This document shows positions 52,613 through 60,695 of a stretch of DNA of 64,000 nucleotides, one piece after another. The notes under the pieces were generated by a model. It saw only the letters and a list, made by a program, of their open reading frames with translations, was not told where the DNA came from and searched no databases. The stretch is from positions 3,534,001 through 3,598,000 of the forward strand of contig NZ_CP042831.1 in the NCBI RefSeq assembly GCF_008000935.1, read 5' to 3'. The DNA comes from Flavobacterium alkalisoli. GTDB taxonomy: Bacteria > Bacteroidota > Bacteroidia > Flavobacteriales > Flavobacteriaceae. How positions within the stretch are numbered: the stretch's first letter is position 1; each line of letters starts with the position of its first letter. The position numbers and the translations under genes were made by a program.

Positions 52613-53214
52613 GCTTCAAGATATAATCCTGTTGATACCTGACTGTTGTACTCGCCACCCTGAACGCCTGACAAGGCCATCCTGTCTTTACGTTCCTTAT
52701 CGGTAAGCGTTGAAAGGTCTACCGTTTCCAGTTGGTCTGTATGGTAAATCTTACTTGCTACCACATACTTTCTGAAAAACAAATCCTGAAGCTCAGCACG
52801 CCTTTTATTCTTTGTTTTAACTGACCTGCATCTGTTTATTTTAGGCAGGCAAAGCTTTTTATACTGTGCTTTCATGTGCCTGCGGAAATACTCGTATGCT
52901 GTATCTATAAGGATAAAATCAACATATTCAAGCTTCATAACTACCTCACGACACATCCTTGTATCCCTGTAAGCTGCCACTTCTTTGCCTTTTAAGAAAT
53001 ATTCTATCAGTTGTGAAAGCAGCATAAGCTCCAAATTGGTAGAATATTTAAAAGTGTATCGCCTGAGCTTTATTGCTGCTATGGCCGACTCATCTAAGTT
53101 GTACTTTTTTAAAAGCTTGTCAAGGGCTTTTTTAGCAGCTTCACGCTCTCCCTGTTCGCCTCGGTTCACAAGCTCGTAAACCTTAGCAATTTTGTTTTGT
53201 ACTTCTTCTGTCAT
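52609..53214 (-). CDS. DUF2786-like early protein
   Basis: 201 residues. The first ~45 residues (QNKIAKVYELVNRGEQGERE, AKKALDKLLKKYNLDESAI) match the DUF2786 start. The rest is helical with a Lys/Arg patch (INRCRSVKTKNKRRAELQDL). Function unknown; seen in many Mu-like phages. Confidence 0.6.
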   Translation of the reverse strand: MTEEVQNKIAKVYELVNRGEQGEREAAKKALDKLLKKYNLDESAIAAIKLRRYTFKYSTNLELMLLSQLIEYFLKGKEVAAYRDTRMCREVVMKLEYVDFILIDTAYEYFRRHMKAQYKKLCLPKINRCRSVKTKNKRRAELQDLFFRKYVVASKIYHTDQLETVDLSTLTDKERKDRMALSGVQGGEYNSQVSTGLYLEA

Positions 53215-53215
53215 A

Positions 53216-53356
53216 CTAACTTTGTGTTATAGGTTTGTCTAAATGCGCCCCGCAGGCTGTACAGGCTGTTACTGTAGTTTCACACGTGGCAGAACTGTCC
53301 AGAACCTTAGTGTACCGGCTCTCGTGAGCGCATGCTTTTTCTTCGTTATTCTTCAT
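53216..53356 (-). CDS. 46-residue Cys-containing protein
   Basis: Reads MKNNEEKACAHESRYTKVLD and ATCETTVTACTACGAHLD; three or four Cys and His could bind zinc. Its ATG lies inside the end of the previous gene (11-bp overlap) and its stop is two bases before the next gene start, so it fills the gap. Weak evidence apart from spacing. Confidence 0.5.
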   Translation of the reverse strand: MKNNEEKACAHESRYTKVLDSSATCETTVTACTACGAHLDKPITQS

Positions 53357-53582
53357 CCGGAAATAGTTTAGTTTGATTGTTCTCTGCTTCTTTAAGCTTT
53401 TTTAGTTCCCTTTCGGCAGGTATGCCCAGGTACTCGTCAAAAGTGCGTTTAGAGATGTGGTAATGAGGCAGGATGTACGTTTTGTAGATGTGTACATTAG
53501 TCATACCAAGCGACTGACAGTCTTTTGTAAGGTTCTGTATCTCTATAATGCGGGTGTAATAGTTTTTCTTGTTATAGGCCAC
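53346..53582 (-). CDS. Small early protein, unknown
   Basis: 78 residues: KNYYTRIIEIQNLTKDCQSL, YHISKRTFDEYLGIPAERE; looks like a small helix-turn-helix. Starts one base before the GemA-like stop. Possible DNA-binding regulator. Confidence 0.55.
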   Translation of the reverse strand: MAYNKKNYYTRIIEIQNLTKDCQSLGMTNVHIYKTYILPHYHISKRTFDEYLGIPAERELKKLKEAENNQTKLFPDEE

Positions 53583-54046
53583 TAATTAAAGTTAGGTTTA
53601 GGAAGCCCTTTAGAGTGGAAATAAGCCTTTGTCCCGGCTTTTGCCGCCGAACGGCTATAATTACTCTCTATGCCTCTAAACTGCTTTACAAGGCGCTCTA
53701 ATTCGTCAAGCTCATACTCGTTCAGTCGCTTTTTGAGTATGCTGCTGTTTAACATGAAGCGGTTAAACACTTTCCAGTCGTTTGGATTGTGTATCCCGGT
53801 TCTTTGAGCGATGGTTAATACTTCACTTCTTAACTTCCTTTTGGCAAGCTCCGTGTTTGCATCAAGGTTAGTCCTATATCTGTAATCGTTGTCGAGCTTT
53901 TCGCACAGCTCGTCGATTTCAATACTTAACAAATCCTTACTGCTTTGGGTTCTGCCGGAAGTCCATGCATAAATTAGCTCATGGCGTTGCTTTTCGTCAA
54001 TGCCATACTTGCTAAAGAGGGTCATTAGTTTTCTTGTTGTTGCCAT
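53582..54046 (-). CDS. GemA-like (DUF1018) regulatory protein
   Basis: 154 residues. KLMTLFSKYGIDEKQRHELIYAWT, then TGIHNPNDWKVFNRFMLNSS and LNEYELDELERLVKQFRGIE follow the pattern of Mu gp16/GemA, which changes host gene expression and supercoiling. Preceded 18 bp upstream by tRNA-like element E1. Confidence 0.6.
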   Translation of the reverse strand: MATTRKLMTLFSKYGIDEKQRHELIYAWTSGRTQSSKDLLSIEIDELCEKLDNDYRYRTNLDANTELAKRKLRSEVLTIAQRTGIHNPNDWKVFNRFMLNSSILKKRLNEYELDELERLVKQFRGIESNYSRSAAKAGTKAYFHSKGLPKPNFN

Positions 54047-54064
54047 GATTTACATAATTTATTA

Positions 54065-54106
54065 GCTCCGCTCCCGGTCTCGAACCGGGATGAGTGCCAC
54101 TGCGGA
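54065..54106 (-). other. tRNA-like element E1
   Basis: Minus strand: TCCGC/GCGGA acceptor-like stem, a mini hairpin AGT-GGC-ACT, and a perfect T-arm CCCGG-TTCGAGA-CCGGG. No anticodon arm. It fills the gap between a stop (54,110) and the next start (54,046). Confidence 0.6.
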
Positions 54107-54109
54107 TTG

Positions 54110-54364
54110 TTACTTACTTAATTCTGTTTGAACAATTAAGCGATTAGCGATGTAATTAAAATCAAGAGGATCTATTTCCTCTTCTGTAAACTTGATGTAA
54201 ATGTGTTGTGGAGCGCTTGTTGCTAACACGCGAATGAAATCACTCATGTTGTCGCCCTCTCTTAGTTCATCTAACCCTATATAATTTTCACTCTCTTCAT
54301 CAAATAGGGTTTGAAGTGCCGACAACACCTTACCTGCGTACTTAATTTGTTTTTCTATGTTCAT
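54110..54364 (-). CDS. Small acidic early protein, unknown
   Basis: 84 residues: IEKQIKYAGKVLSALQTLFDE, NYIGLDELREGDNMSDFIRV and HIYIKFTEEEIDPLDFNYI. No family recognised. Lies between tRNA-like elements E2 and E1. Confidence 0.6.
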   Translation of the reverse strand: MNIEKQIKYAGKVLSALQTLFDEESENYIGLDELREGDNMSDFIRVLATSAPQHIYIKFTEEEIDPLDFNYIANRLIVQTELSK

Positions 54365-54382
54365 TTTTAGTATTTAAATTTG

Positions 54383-54438
54383 TTCCCTGAGCGGGATTCG
54401 AACTCGCAGTAAAAGGCATTCCAATTTGCCTTCAGGGA
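54383..54438 (-). other. tRNA-like element E2
   Basis: 56 nt, minus strand: acceptor TCCCTGA/TCAGGGA (7 bp), D-arm-like AGGC with loop AAATTGGAAT, then T-arm GCGAG-TTCGAAT-CCCGC, discriminator A. No anticodon arm. It ends 18 bases before the start at 54,364. Confidence 0.72.
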
Positions 54439-54453
54439 TAACCAACTACCTAA

Positions 54454-54627
54454 CTAATCATACTTTTCTGCAATGTCTACAGCTATTGTAAGTAATAAAG
54501 CTGCGACAAAAGGCATCCAAATTGGGCTAAGAACCCAACCCCAGTTCCAGTCAATTAGCTCTGTTAATTTTAGAGCGATGAACAGTACCTGTATTACTGT
54601 CCAGAGTTTAAATTTGCTTTTTTCCAT
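54454..54627 (-). CDS. Small membrane protein
   Basis: 57 residues from the ATG at 54,627: KLWTVIQVLFIALKLTELID, then WNWGWVLSPIWMPFVAALLL. Two membrane segments. Similar tiny membrane proteins occur in many phages; function unknown. Confidence 0.65.
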   Translation of the reverse strand: MEKSKFKLWTVIQVLFIALKLTELIDWNWGWVLSPIWMPFVAALLLTIAVDIAEKYD

Positions 54628-54650
54628 ATCTATGATTGTTTTAAAATTTG

Positions 54651-54768
54651 CTCCCTGAGCGGGACTCGAACCCGCACGTACCTCCTCCTTTAGGATTACA
54701 AAGGATTTACACCTTTCGTTGCACTCGCCCTCTCGTGGGCTATCGTCTACCAATTTCGACATCAGGGA
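54651..54768 (-). other. tRNA-like element E3 (118 nt)
   Basis: Same acceptor (TCCCTGA/TCAGGGA), D-arm TCG-AAATTGGTAGA-CGA resembling tRNA-Leu, and T-arm GCGGG-TTCGAGT-CCCGC. Between them lie 60-70 extra bases with hairpins GCCC-ACGAGA-GGGC and AAAGG-TGTAAAT-CCTTT. The loop lacks U33, so no isotype is assigned. Ends 23 bases before the 54,627 start. Confidence 0.68.
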
Positions 54769-54821
54769 AAACCAACTAACCAATTTTCCTTTTGTTCCGA
54801 TATGTCAATGAACTTTATTTG

Positions 54822-54877
54822 CTCCCTGAGCAGGACTCGAACCCGCAGTAAAAGGCATTCCAATTCGCCTTCAGGGA
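54822..54877 (-). other. tRNA-like element E4
   Basis: 56 nt, close copy of E2 (loop GAATTGGAAT; T-arm GCGGG-TTCGAGT-CCTGC). It stands 53 bases upstream of E3, a tandem pair after the DUF3164 gene. E2, E3 and E4 share the leader GTTGGTT before the acceptor. Confidence 0.7.
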
Positions 54878-54905
54878 TAACCAACTAACCAAATAAACAC
54901 ACTAC

Positions 54906-55625
54906 TTATAAGCTCGAAAACTGTACGTTTATATCCTGCCACTTTCCGTTTTCATCAACCGCATAAGCTCGGCAGTAAGTTGATGAGCCTGTAACTCGCT
55001 GACAGTCTACAAGCTTATCAAACTCCTCTATCAGGGCGGCATCACCTAAGTCATTTACCTGCTTGCGGGCTTTGGTTAGGAGCTTGGCATCGTAATCGCC
55101 TTTTGAGTTCTTCATCAGGATGCCGTCCAGAAGGTTGTAAAAGCCCTTATTCCTGTCCTGAAACTTCGCCCTGAATATGTCTCGTATAGAGTTAATATGA
55201 ACAATTGCCTCCTCTGTGAACTCAAAGCGTTCCTGACGCTCTACCTGCACCTTCATTTTGCCGTCATCACTTTTAAAAGTGAAAGTGTTTTGCTCCTTCA
55301 GCTCTTTACCGTTAACCTCAAACATCTTTTTAAACAGCTCGTTTGCCTGAGTGATAGTGTCAGCCTTTAGCTTGACAAGCAGCTCACTTGCTGCCCTGAA
55401 CTGGCTCACAGTGTCACTAATAAATTTTTCCTTTTGTTTCTCAAAAGCTGCCTTTTTAGCTTTGTTCTCGGCATCCTTTTGCTCCTTACGATAGGCAAGT
55501 ATGCGCTCAAGCTCTGCATCGCTTAATCCTTCAATGTCAATAGGCTTGTTTGTTAACCCTTGCTGAATCTGAGAACCTACCGTTTCAGCTCTGTTTACCT
55601 CAATATCTTCTACCTTTGTTTTCAT
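54906..55625 (-). CDS. DUF3164 family early protein
   Basis: 239 residues. A helical, charged centre (AENKAKKAAFEKQKEKFISD), then EAIVHINSIRDIFRAKFQDRN and VNDLGDAALIEEFDKLVDCQR, with GKWQDINVQF at the end. This is the DUF3164 pattern of Mu-like early regions. Function unknown. Confidence 0.72.
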   Translation of the reverse strand: MKTKVEDIEVNRAETVGSQIQQGLTNKPIDIEGLSDAELERILAYRKEQKDAENKAKKAAFEKQKEKFISDTVSQFRAASELLVKLKADTITQANELFKKMFEVNGKELKEQNTFTFKSDDGKMKVQVERQERFEFTEEAIVHINSIRDIFRAKFQDRNKGFYNLLDGILMKNSKGDYDAKLLTKARKQVNDLGDAALIEEFDKLVDCQRVTGSSTYCRAYAVDENGKWQDINVQFSSL

Positions 55626-55797
55626 GTTATTTCTAATTGTATGTTGTAATTAAATTTTGTTTTTAACTCGTTTAAATACCTGTTGGTTTGCTCATCGTTA
55701 TAAGGCACATTACTGTCCTTTTGTTGGGGTCATAGCGATAAAGTTTCTTTATCCTTTGGTGCAGCTTATACCTTCGGTTTTGCTGAGCGGCTGTCAT
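55622..55797 (-). pseudogene. Small early gene with a minus-1 frame break
   Basis: Zero frame starts at 55,797 in an ATGA overlap with the previous stop (QQNRRYKLHQRIKKLYRYDP). After NK the matching continuation lies in the minus-1 frame (KDSNVPYNDEQTNRYLNELK) and ends in an ATGA overlap with the next gene (55,622-55,625). So one ~58-residue gene is split at CAAAAGG (~55,729). Either a real frameshift, a sequencing error or programmed slippage. Confidence 0.55.
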
Positions 55798-56102
55798 ACC
55801 TTAATTTTTCGAAGTCCGCTGTTTTCCAAATCCATAAGCTTGTTTACATGGTAGTCACGGGACTGCTTGTTAAGCCTGTAATCATGTGTACCTTCGGGGT
55901 TCGCTAAAAGCCATTCATTAAGCTTGGCTATTTTTCTCTCAAGTTGGTCGGCATTCATTTCCATTGGTTGGCGTTTTTGTTGGTTAATTCTGTCGTACAT
56001 TCTCTGAGCTATAGCTCCGGCAATACTTAACACTGGTTTTCCTGACGGCGTGGTTAAGATTAAGTGCCTCTTTTCCGGGTTGTAGATGTAGTTTGCTGTC
56101 AT
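55794..56102 (-). CDS. Phage early protein, unknown
   Basis: 102 residues: YNPEKRHLILTTPSGKPVLSI, IAQRMYDRINQQKRQPMEMN and LERKIAKLNEWLLANPEGTH. Likely partly coiled-coil. Two bases after the MuB-like stop. No family recognised. Confidence 0.55.
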   Translation of the reverse strand: MTANYIYNPEKRHLILTTPSGKPVLSIAGAIAQRMYDRINQQKRQPMEMNADQLERKIAKLNEWLLANPEGTHDYRLNKQSRDYHVNKLMDLENSGLRKIKV

Positions 56103-56104
56103 AA

Positions 56105-57016
56105 CTAAGCTTTTTGGGTTATTAACTCTCTTTTTATTACTCGCTTAACCCTTCTCATGTCCTGTACAACCTGTAAGATTTGCTTTTGACCTTCCTGTCC
56201 TATAGTCACAGGCAAAGGGTTACATTCTTTAAATATCTTTTGTGCTTTAGTTTTGTCGTGTATGCCGTTAGCCTGACATATCATTTCGATATCTTTAGCT
56301 GTAGAACCTATAAGGGTTACATAGTTTCGGCCAAAGCGGCTGTCTATCTCGTCATAGCCTTTAGAGTTAAGCCTTACGCCGTTTTTAATCTCTTTTTTAA
56401 GGTTCTCAGTGCCACATATTACAAGCCCCACCTTATCTTCAAGCTCATTAAAAAACGGTATCAGGTAACGAAGTGCCGGAGCTTTAAGCTTGTCGGCCTC
56501 ATCTATGATTAAAAGAGGCTTTTCAAAGGCTCTCTCATTAAAGAAGTTGATTATTTTAGCACCTAACTTGTAAACCGATACTGCGCCTCTTGGTATCTCT
56601 ATCCCAAGACTTGTAGTCAGTTCTGTTAAAAACTCACGTTTTGCCCATTCGTTTGCCTTTATTCTGTACACGCCCGGCATAGTTTTTACAAATACCTCAA
56701 TAGCGGCAGATTTACCCGCTCCGGCTTTTTCTGATATTGGTATAAACAGGCTTTGTTCTTTAGCGTCGTTTAATACTGTCCAGATGGTTTTAAAGTTGGT
56801 AGTTTCGGCAATTTGCCAACCTGAGAAAACTACATTTAATCGGCCTGCGACCTTCATCCACATTTCAGGCTTAATAAGGTTCCAGTTACCGTTTATCATA
56901 TTGGAGATTGTCGCATTTGACACATCGCATTTAACAGATACTTTGTTCCCGCTTCCTAATGCTGTTATTTCACGGTTTATGGCTGTTACAATCTCGCTTT
57001 TTTGTACATTTGTCAT
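56105..57016 (-). CDS. MuB-like AAA+ ATPase, transposition target protein
   Basis: 303 residues. N-terminal helix-turn-helix (KCDVSNATISNMINGNW), Walker A in SEKAGAGKSAA (~105), Walker B in PLLIIDEADKL (~165), a sensor region (GLVICGTENLKKEI) and a C-terminal domain. As in Mu, it follows the transposase gene. It would select target DNA and stimulate the transposase. Confidence 0.88.
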   Translation of the reverse strand: MTNVQKSEIVTAINREITALGSGNKVSVKCDVSNATISNMINGNWNLIKPEMWMKVAGRLNVVFSGWQIAETTNFKTIWTVLNDAKEQSLFIPISEKAGAGKSAAIEVFVKTMPGVYRIKANEWAKREFLTELTTSLGIEIPRGAVSVYKLGAKIINFFNERAFEKPLLIIDEADKLKAPALRYLIPFFNELEDKVGLVICGTENLKKEIKNGVRLNSKGYDEIDSRFGRNYVTLIGSTAKDIEMICQANGIHDKTKAQKIFKECNPLPVTIGQEGQKQILQVVQDMRRVKRVIKRELITQKA

Positions 57017-57034
57017 GGTTTACTTGAGTTTTGG

Positions 57035-59125
57035 TTAATATTGATTTTTAGTAAAGGAATTAATATCGATCTCGTGGCTGTTGGTTGTATTGTAAGTGCT
57101 GCCAACAGCTTTTTTTATACCTTCGTTTTCTATTTGTGCTGATTGAAGCAGTAGAGCTGTCTCCGCTCTTTCGGCATCCTGTTTGTTTGTAAAGCGTCCC
57201 ATAATCAGGCTCACATCATCATATCCGGTTTTCTCCTCAAGTTCTGCCTGTTTTCGGGCTTCAATATCTGCAAGCCTTTGTTTTGCCTCTGCAAGCTTAT
57301 TGTATTCGGCTTGAGGGCCGTAAAGTTGTGGTTTGCTGAACTCCTGAGCTTCGCCAAGATGCACAAGGAAAGCCCCTTTTGATTTGAACAGGTACACGAA
57401 GCTTAAATCTTCCATGTCGTAACTGATTATTACCTCTGCCTCGTTGCTCATTACCTCATAATCCACTTGGTAAATGCGCTCTGTTTTCTGAATTTCTGTC
57501 TTAATAAACCCATTACGGATTTGAAGTTTCTTTTTAAGACCGAAAATCATTGAGATTTGATAGTTTTCTAACCATTGTACGTGAGGTTTTTCACTCTCAT
57601 CATGCATTAGCTTAGGTGTTTTATTCAAATCTTTATTCTTGCGGGAGTAGTAAGAGTATGGAGTGGTTCTGTAAGCCTCTACAATACCCTCAGCCTCGTT
57701 ATATGCTGCGGCAAGGTCAAACCCGGCCTTATTGCTTTCTTTTTCAAGTTGGGACAGGTACTCAGGGCTGCGGTGTGCGTGCGTCCTTCTTGATTTGATA
57801 CCCTCACCGTAATAGTATTGGCTGTCCATCATAAATACTGACTGTAAGGTTCCGAACCAACGCTCAAGTGATGCCTTTGCATTTGCATTGTGCGCAATGG
57901 TAACTTTTACAGCCATTTGCTCTAATGAGCTTATAAGTCTTTTGGCCTCATCGGTATTGTGTCCCGGAAAACGGTCAAATACTAACTCGTAAGGAAGATA
58001 CCCGGCAGACTGAACCGCCATTTTAAGGGCATTTATAACGCTCCAACGGTTCTCGCTATAGTCAAAGCAATAACCAAGTACATCGCCGCTGTGAACATCT
58101 CTTACAGCTACTATGTAAAGGAACTTTTTAGCTCCGTCATCTGCCTTGTGTGATATGATGTTAACACGGGTAGCATCTACCTGCCAACAATCTCCCGCAA
58201 AAAGTGCGTTTTGTAGTGGTACATAGCCCTCATAAATAGAGGCTTTTGTAGTACCCTTACCAAACCTTTGAGAAGCGGTAAGGAACTTTGTATTATGCTG
58301 CTCGTAAATGTTTTGGCCAAACCACCTGCGTGAAGGCACTTTCTTACCAAGCAGGCGGCACATATCCTGTATTTTTCTTGTTTTAAAGTCGTTTGAATAG
58401 TTTTGCCCCATTGCTGTAAGCTGCATAGCCCAAGACAGAACCTCCGGGTCGTTGTACTCAAGAGCGTTGGTGTTCCCGGCACGTGGTAGCTGTATCACTT
58501 CTGCAATAGCTGCTCCTGTCTCGGTTACTTCGGCAATCTTTTCTTTAAGTATCCTGTAATTTTTAGGAAGGTAGCGCAGCTCGTGTTTTTCAATAAGGTC
58601 AGCAAGAATCTTGTAACCTTCATTAGCTGTCCTGAACTCGTTTTCCTGAATATAGGTAATACAGAACTCAAGAACCGTACAAGCTTTGGCAAGTGCCTTT
58701 TGTTGTTCTTTAGTACAATCTATATAGCAATGCAAAAAGTCTTTTTCATTAGCCTTTATATAGCCTTTAAAATAGCTTTCAAGTAATTGATTATCCTGTT
58801 GAGCTTCAAAATTCTTAAAGCTCTCTACAAGGTCATTCTTATCTCCAAACAAATCTCTGTAAAACTTAGGGCTTCTGTTTGGCAGATAGTCAATATCATA
58901 ATAGAACTGGCTGTTAATTTTTGCCCATCTCCAACTTTTACCGGAGGCAGGCAAAATATTAAAGCGTTGGTAGCAGTTTTGAACCGTCTTTCTATAAACA
59001 CTGCGAACCTTCCATAAATACTCTGTAGTAACTCCACAAACTTCAACGACTAAACGCTCATTAAGCCAAACAGTTTGGCCATCTGAGGTTTTTCTTAAAA
59101 GTATGTCGTTTGGTTTGAAGTTCAT
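57035..59125 (-). CDS. Mu-type DDE transposase
   Basis: About 696 residues from the ATG at 59,125; the longer frame would translate element E5. The N-terminal part is DNA-binding. The catalytic core has the DDE acids in WQVDATR, VFDRFPGHN and ASLERWFGTLQ. A Mu-like C-terminal beta-barrel and tail interact with the ATPase. It catalyses replicative and integrative transposition of the prophage. Preceded by E5. Confidence 0.9.
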   Translation of the reverse strand: MNFKPNDILLRKTSDGQTVWLNERLVVEVCGVTTEYLWKVRSVYRKTVQNCYQRFNILPASGKSWRWAKINSQFYYDIDYLPNRSPKFYRDLFGDKNDLVESFKNFEAQQDNQLLESYFKGYIKANEKDFLHCYIDCTKEQQKALAKACTVLEFCITYIQENEFRTANEGYKILADLIEKHELRYLPKNYRILKEKIAEVTETGAAIAEVIQLPRAGNTNALEYNDPEVLSWAMQLTAMGQNYSNDFKTRKIQDMCRLLGKKVPSRRWFGQNIYEQHNTKFLTASQRFGKGTTKASIYEGYVPLQNALFAGDCWQVDATRVNIISHKADDGAKKFLYIVAVRDVHSGDVLGYCFDYSENRWSVINALKMAVQSAGYLPYELVFDRFPGHNTDEAKRLISSLEQMAVKVTIAHNANAKASLERWFGTLQSVFMMDSQYYYGEGIKSRRTHAHRSPEYLSQLEKESNKAGFDLAAAYNEAEGIVEAYRTTPYSYYSRKNKDLNKTPKLMHDESEKPHVQWLENYQISMIFGLKKKLQIRNGFIKTEIQKTERIYQVDYEVMSNEAEVIISYDMEDLSFVYLFKSKGAFLVHLGEAQEFSKPQLYGPQAEYNKLAEAKQRLADIEARKQAELEEKTGYDDVSLIMGRFTNKQDAERAETALLLQSAQIENEGIKKAVGSTYNTTNSHEIDINSFTKNQY

Positions 59126-59152
59126 TTTACTGTTACTGGTTCTAATTGGTTG

Positions 59153-59194
59153 CTCCCGGAGTGGACTCGAACCACTCTGTAGGCCTTTCGGGAA
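59153..59194 (-). other. tRNA-like element E5
   Basis: 42 nt, minus strand: acceptor TTCCCG/CGGGAG (6 bp, one wobble) stacked directly on a 6-bp T-arm GAGTGG-TTCGAGT-CCACTC: 12 bp in total. No D or anticodon arm. It ends 27 bases before the transposase start. Confidence 0.62.
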
Positions 59195-59236
59195 AATCAC
59201 TACATTTGAGGTGTCTAATCTTAAATCGTAGTAACT

Positions 59237-59509
59237 ATGGATGATAACCTCACCTTTAGGGAGGATAAAATGTTTAATTATTTGTTCTCAAAAATTCTCG
59301 CTTTACAAACCGACCTATTTTTACAGGAGCAGATAATAAAAGCTTTAGCCACTCAGATAACCGGAAAGGAAGCAATCGGGAAGGTTTTGTTTGACGAGGC
59401 TGCAAAGCAGAAAGAAGCCGTTTTTGCAAATCTGACCGAGACTTTAATAAATGAGCTGAAGTCAGAGTCTGAGGAATTTGGCTCTTACTTAGAAGGTCTT
59501 TTACGTTAA
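59237..59509 (+). CDS. Small phage protein antisense to the early transcript
   Basis: 90 residues, helical: FNYLFSKILALQTDLFLQEQ, ALATQITGKEAIGKVLFDEA and LINELKSESEEFGSYLEGLL. Its strand is opposite to the early operon that crosses it. It converges with the Ner-like gene (4-bp overlap). May be read in the lysogen to oppose early transcription. Confidence 0.6.
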   Translation: MDDNLTFREDKMFNYLFSKILALQTDLFLQEQIIKALATQITGKEAIGKVLFDEAAKQKEAVFANLTETLINELKSESEEFGSYLEGLLR

Positions 59510-59721
59510 TTGTAATTAGCCTCATTTTGCTTCTTTTTAAAGGGCTTTGCTGCTTCCTTTATTTTCTTTACTGTTTTCTGTCTCTTGGCTGTAAAGCCAT
59601 CACCGTCATATAAACCGCTAAGTACATCACGCACATATCTTGGAGTGACGTTTGTCCTTTCTGCAACTATTGTCGCCGCACCGTGGTAATAGCTGTCAGT
59701 AAATTTTTTTCGTGTACTCAT
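59506..59721 (-). CDS. Ner/Cro-like small DNA-binding protein
   Basis: 71 residues: YHGAATIVAERTNVTPRYVRDVLSGLYDGDG is a helix-turn-helix; the end is Lys-rich. First gene of the early operon, divergent from the repressor, the position of Mu ner. Likely shuts down repressor or early transcription. Confidence 0.72.
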   Translation of the reverse strand: MSTRKKFTDSYYHGAATIVAERTNVTPRYVRDVLSGLYDGDGFTAKRQKTVKKIKEAAKPFKKKQNEANYN

Positions 59722-59755
59722 ATTTTTTGATTTACTTTGTTAATTATTACAGGAA

Positions 59756-59787
59756 CAAATATACTAATATATTCGTATTTATAGCAA
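59756..59787 (-). promoter_or_regulatory. Early promoter and repressor operator
   Basis: Minus strand: TTG (59,785-59,787), 21-bp spacer, TATATTTG (59,756-59,763). An imperfect palindrome CAAATATACTAATATATTCG covers the -7 box, so a repressor there blocks the early operon. Confidence 0.65.
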
Positions 59788-59789
59788 AA

Positions 59790-60695
59790 ATGAACGAAAA
59801 AAACGAAAATGTTCGTACAAGAATAAAGAATTTTGTTGATAGTCAAGGGATTACGCAGAGAGATTTTTTTGAAAAAACAGGTCTTTCACGTGGTTTATTG
59901 GACACTGACAAGCTAAATAAGGACGTGGGAGCTGATAAAATTACGAATATATTAGTTGCTTTTCCTGAATTAAGCTCTGACTGGCTTATGACTGGATTGG
60001 GTAAAATGATTAAAACCAAAACAGCAAATAACCTTACCGATGAAAACAGTAAGGAAAACGGTAAGGATTTTGGCAGTAAACCAAATATGCAAAAAAACTT
60101 ACCTTATATTATTGAGGGTGGAGACATCGCCGAAATGGCAAGTGACTGGAATGAGCATAAGAAGTATAGCCGGGAAACGATAAAGAACCTACAGCGGCCG
60201 GATAGCCCTAACTTAGACAGGAGTAAAGGGTTACAGGTTAATCCTTATATACTTAGGACAGACAGGAGAAAGGAGATGCAGGTAATACCTATATATAATA
60301 TGGAAGCATCTGCCGGGCTTGTACACTTACTGGACAATCCTAACAGTCAAAACCCAATCGACTATATAAGCATACCTAATTTACCTAACTGTGACGGAGC
60401 TTTGTTTGTTACCGGAGATAGTATGTATCCTTTACTAAAAAGCGGCGACATAGTGGCTTATAAGAATGTACAGGATATAAAAAACGATATTTTCTGGGGA
60501 GAGATGTATCTTGTGTCGTTAGATATGAGCGGCGAGGAGCTTGTGACAATCAAGTATGTGCAGAAATCGGAGAAAGCAGGCCATATAAAGCTTGTAAGCC
60601 AAAATAAACACCATCAGGACAAAGAGGTTCGTCTAAGTAAAATAAGAGCCTTAGCACTTATTAAAGCATCAATACGATACAATCTTTTGTACTAA
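59790..60695 (+). CDS. C-like repressor with XRE helix-turn-helix and S24 peptidase domain
   Basis: About 301 residues from the ATG at 59,790. N-terminal helix-turn-helix (QGITQRDFFEKTGLSRGLLDT) and C-terminal LexA/CI-type S24 domain with Ser in GDSMYP and Lys in VTIKYV. It should keep the prophage silent and cleave itself after DNA damage (RecA). Divergent from the early operon, as in CI-type temperate phages. Confidence 0.9.
   Translation: MNEKNENVRTRIKNFVDSQGITQRDFFEKTGLSRGLLDTDKLNKDVGADKITNILVAFPELSSDWLMTGLGKMIKTKTANNLTDENSKENGKDFGSKPNMQKNLPYIIEGGDIAEMASDWNEHKKYSRETIKNLQRPDSPNLDRSKGLQVNPYILRTDRRKEMQVIPIYNMEASAGLVHLLDNPNSQNPIDYISIPNLPNCDGALFVTGDSMYPLLKSGDIVAYKNVQDIKNDIFWGEMYLVSLDMSGEELVTIKYVQKSEKAGHIKLVSQNKHHQDKEVRLSKIRALALIKASIRYNLLY

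Noticed and set aside
54651..54768. E3 as a functional tRNA-Tyr or tRNA-Leu
   Set aside because: The anticodon loop lacks U33 and the region between D- and T-arm is too long; no isotype could be defended.
59274..59525. Minus-strand 83-residue frame
   Set aside because: Composition looks random; the plus-strand frame has better helical periodicity and codon use.
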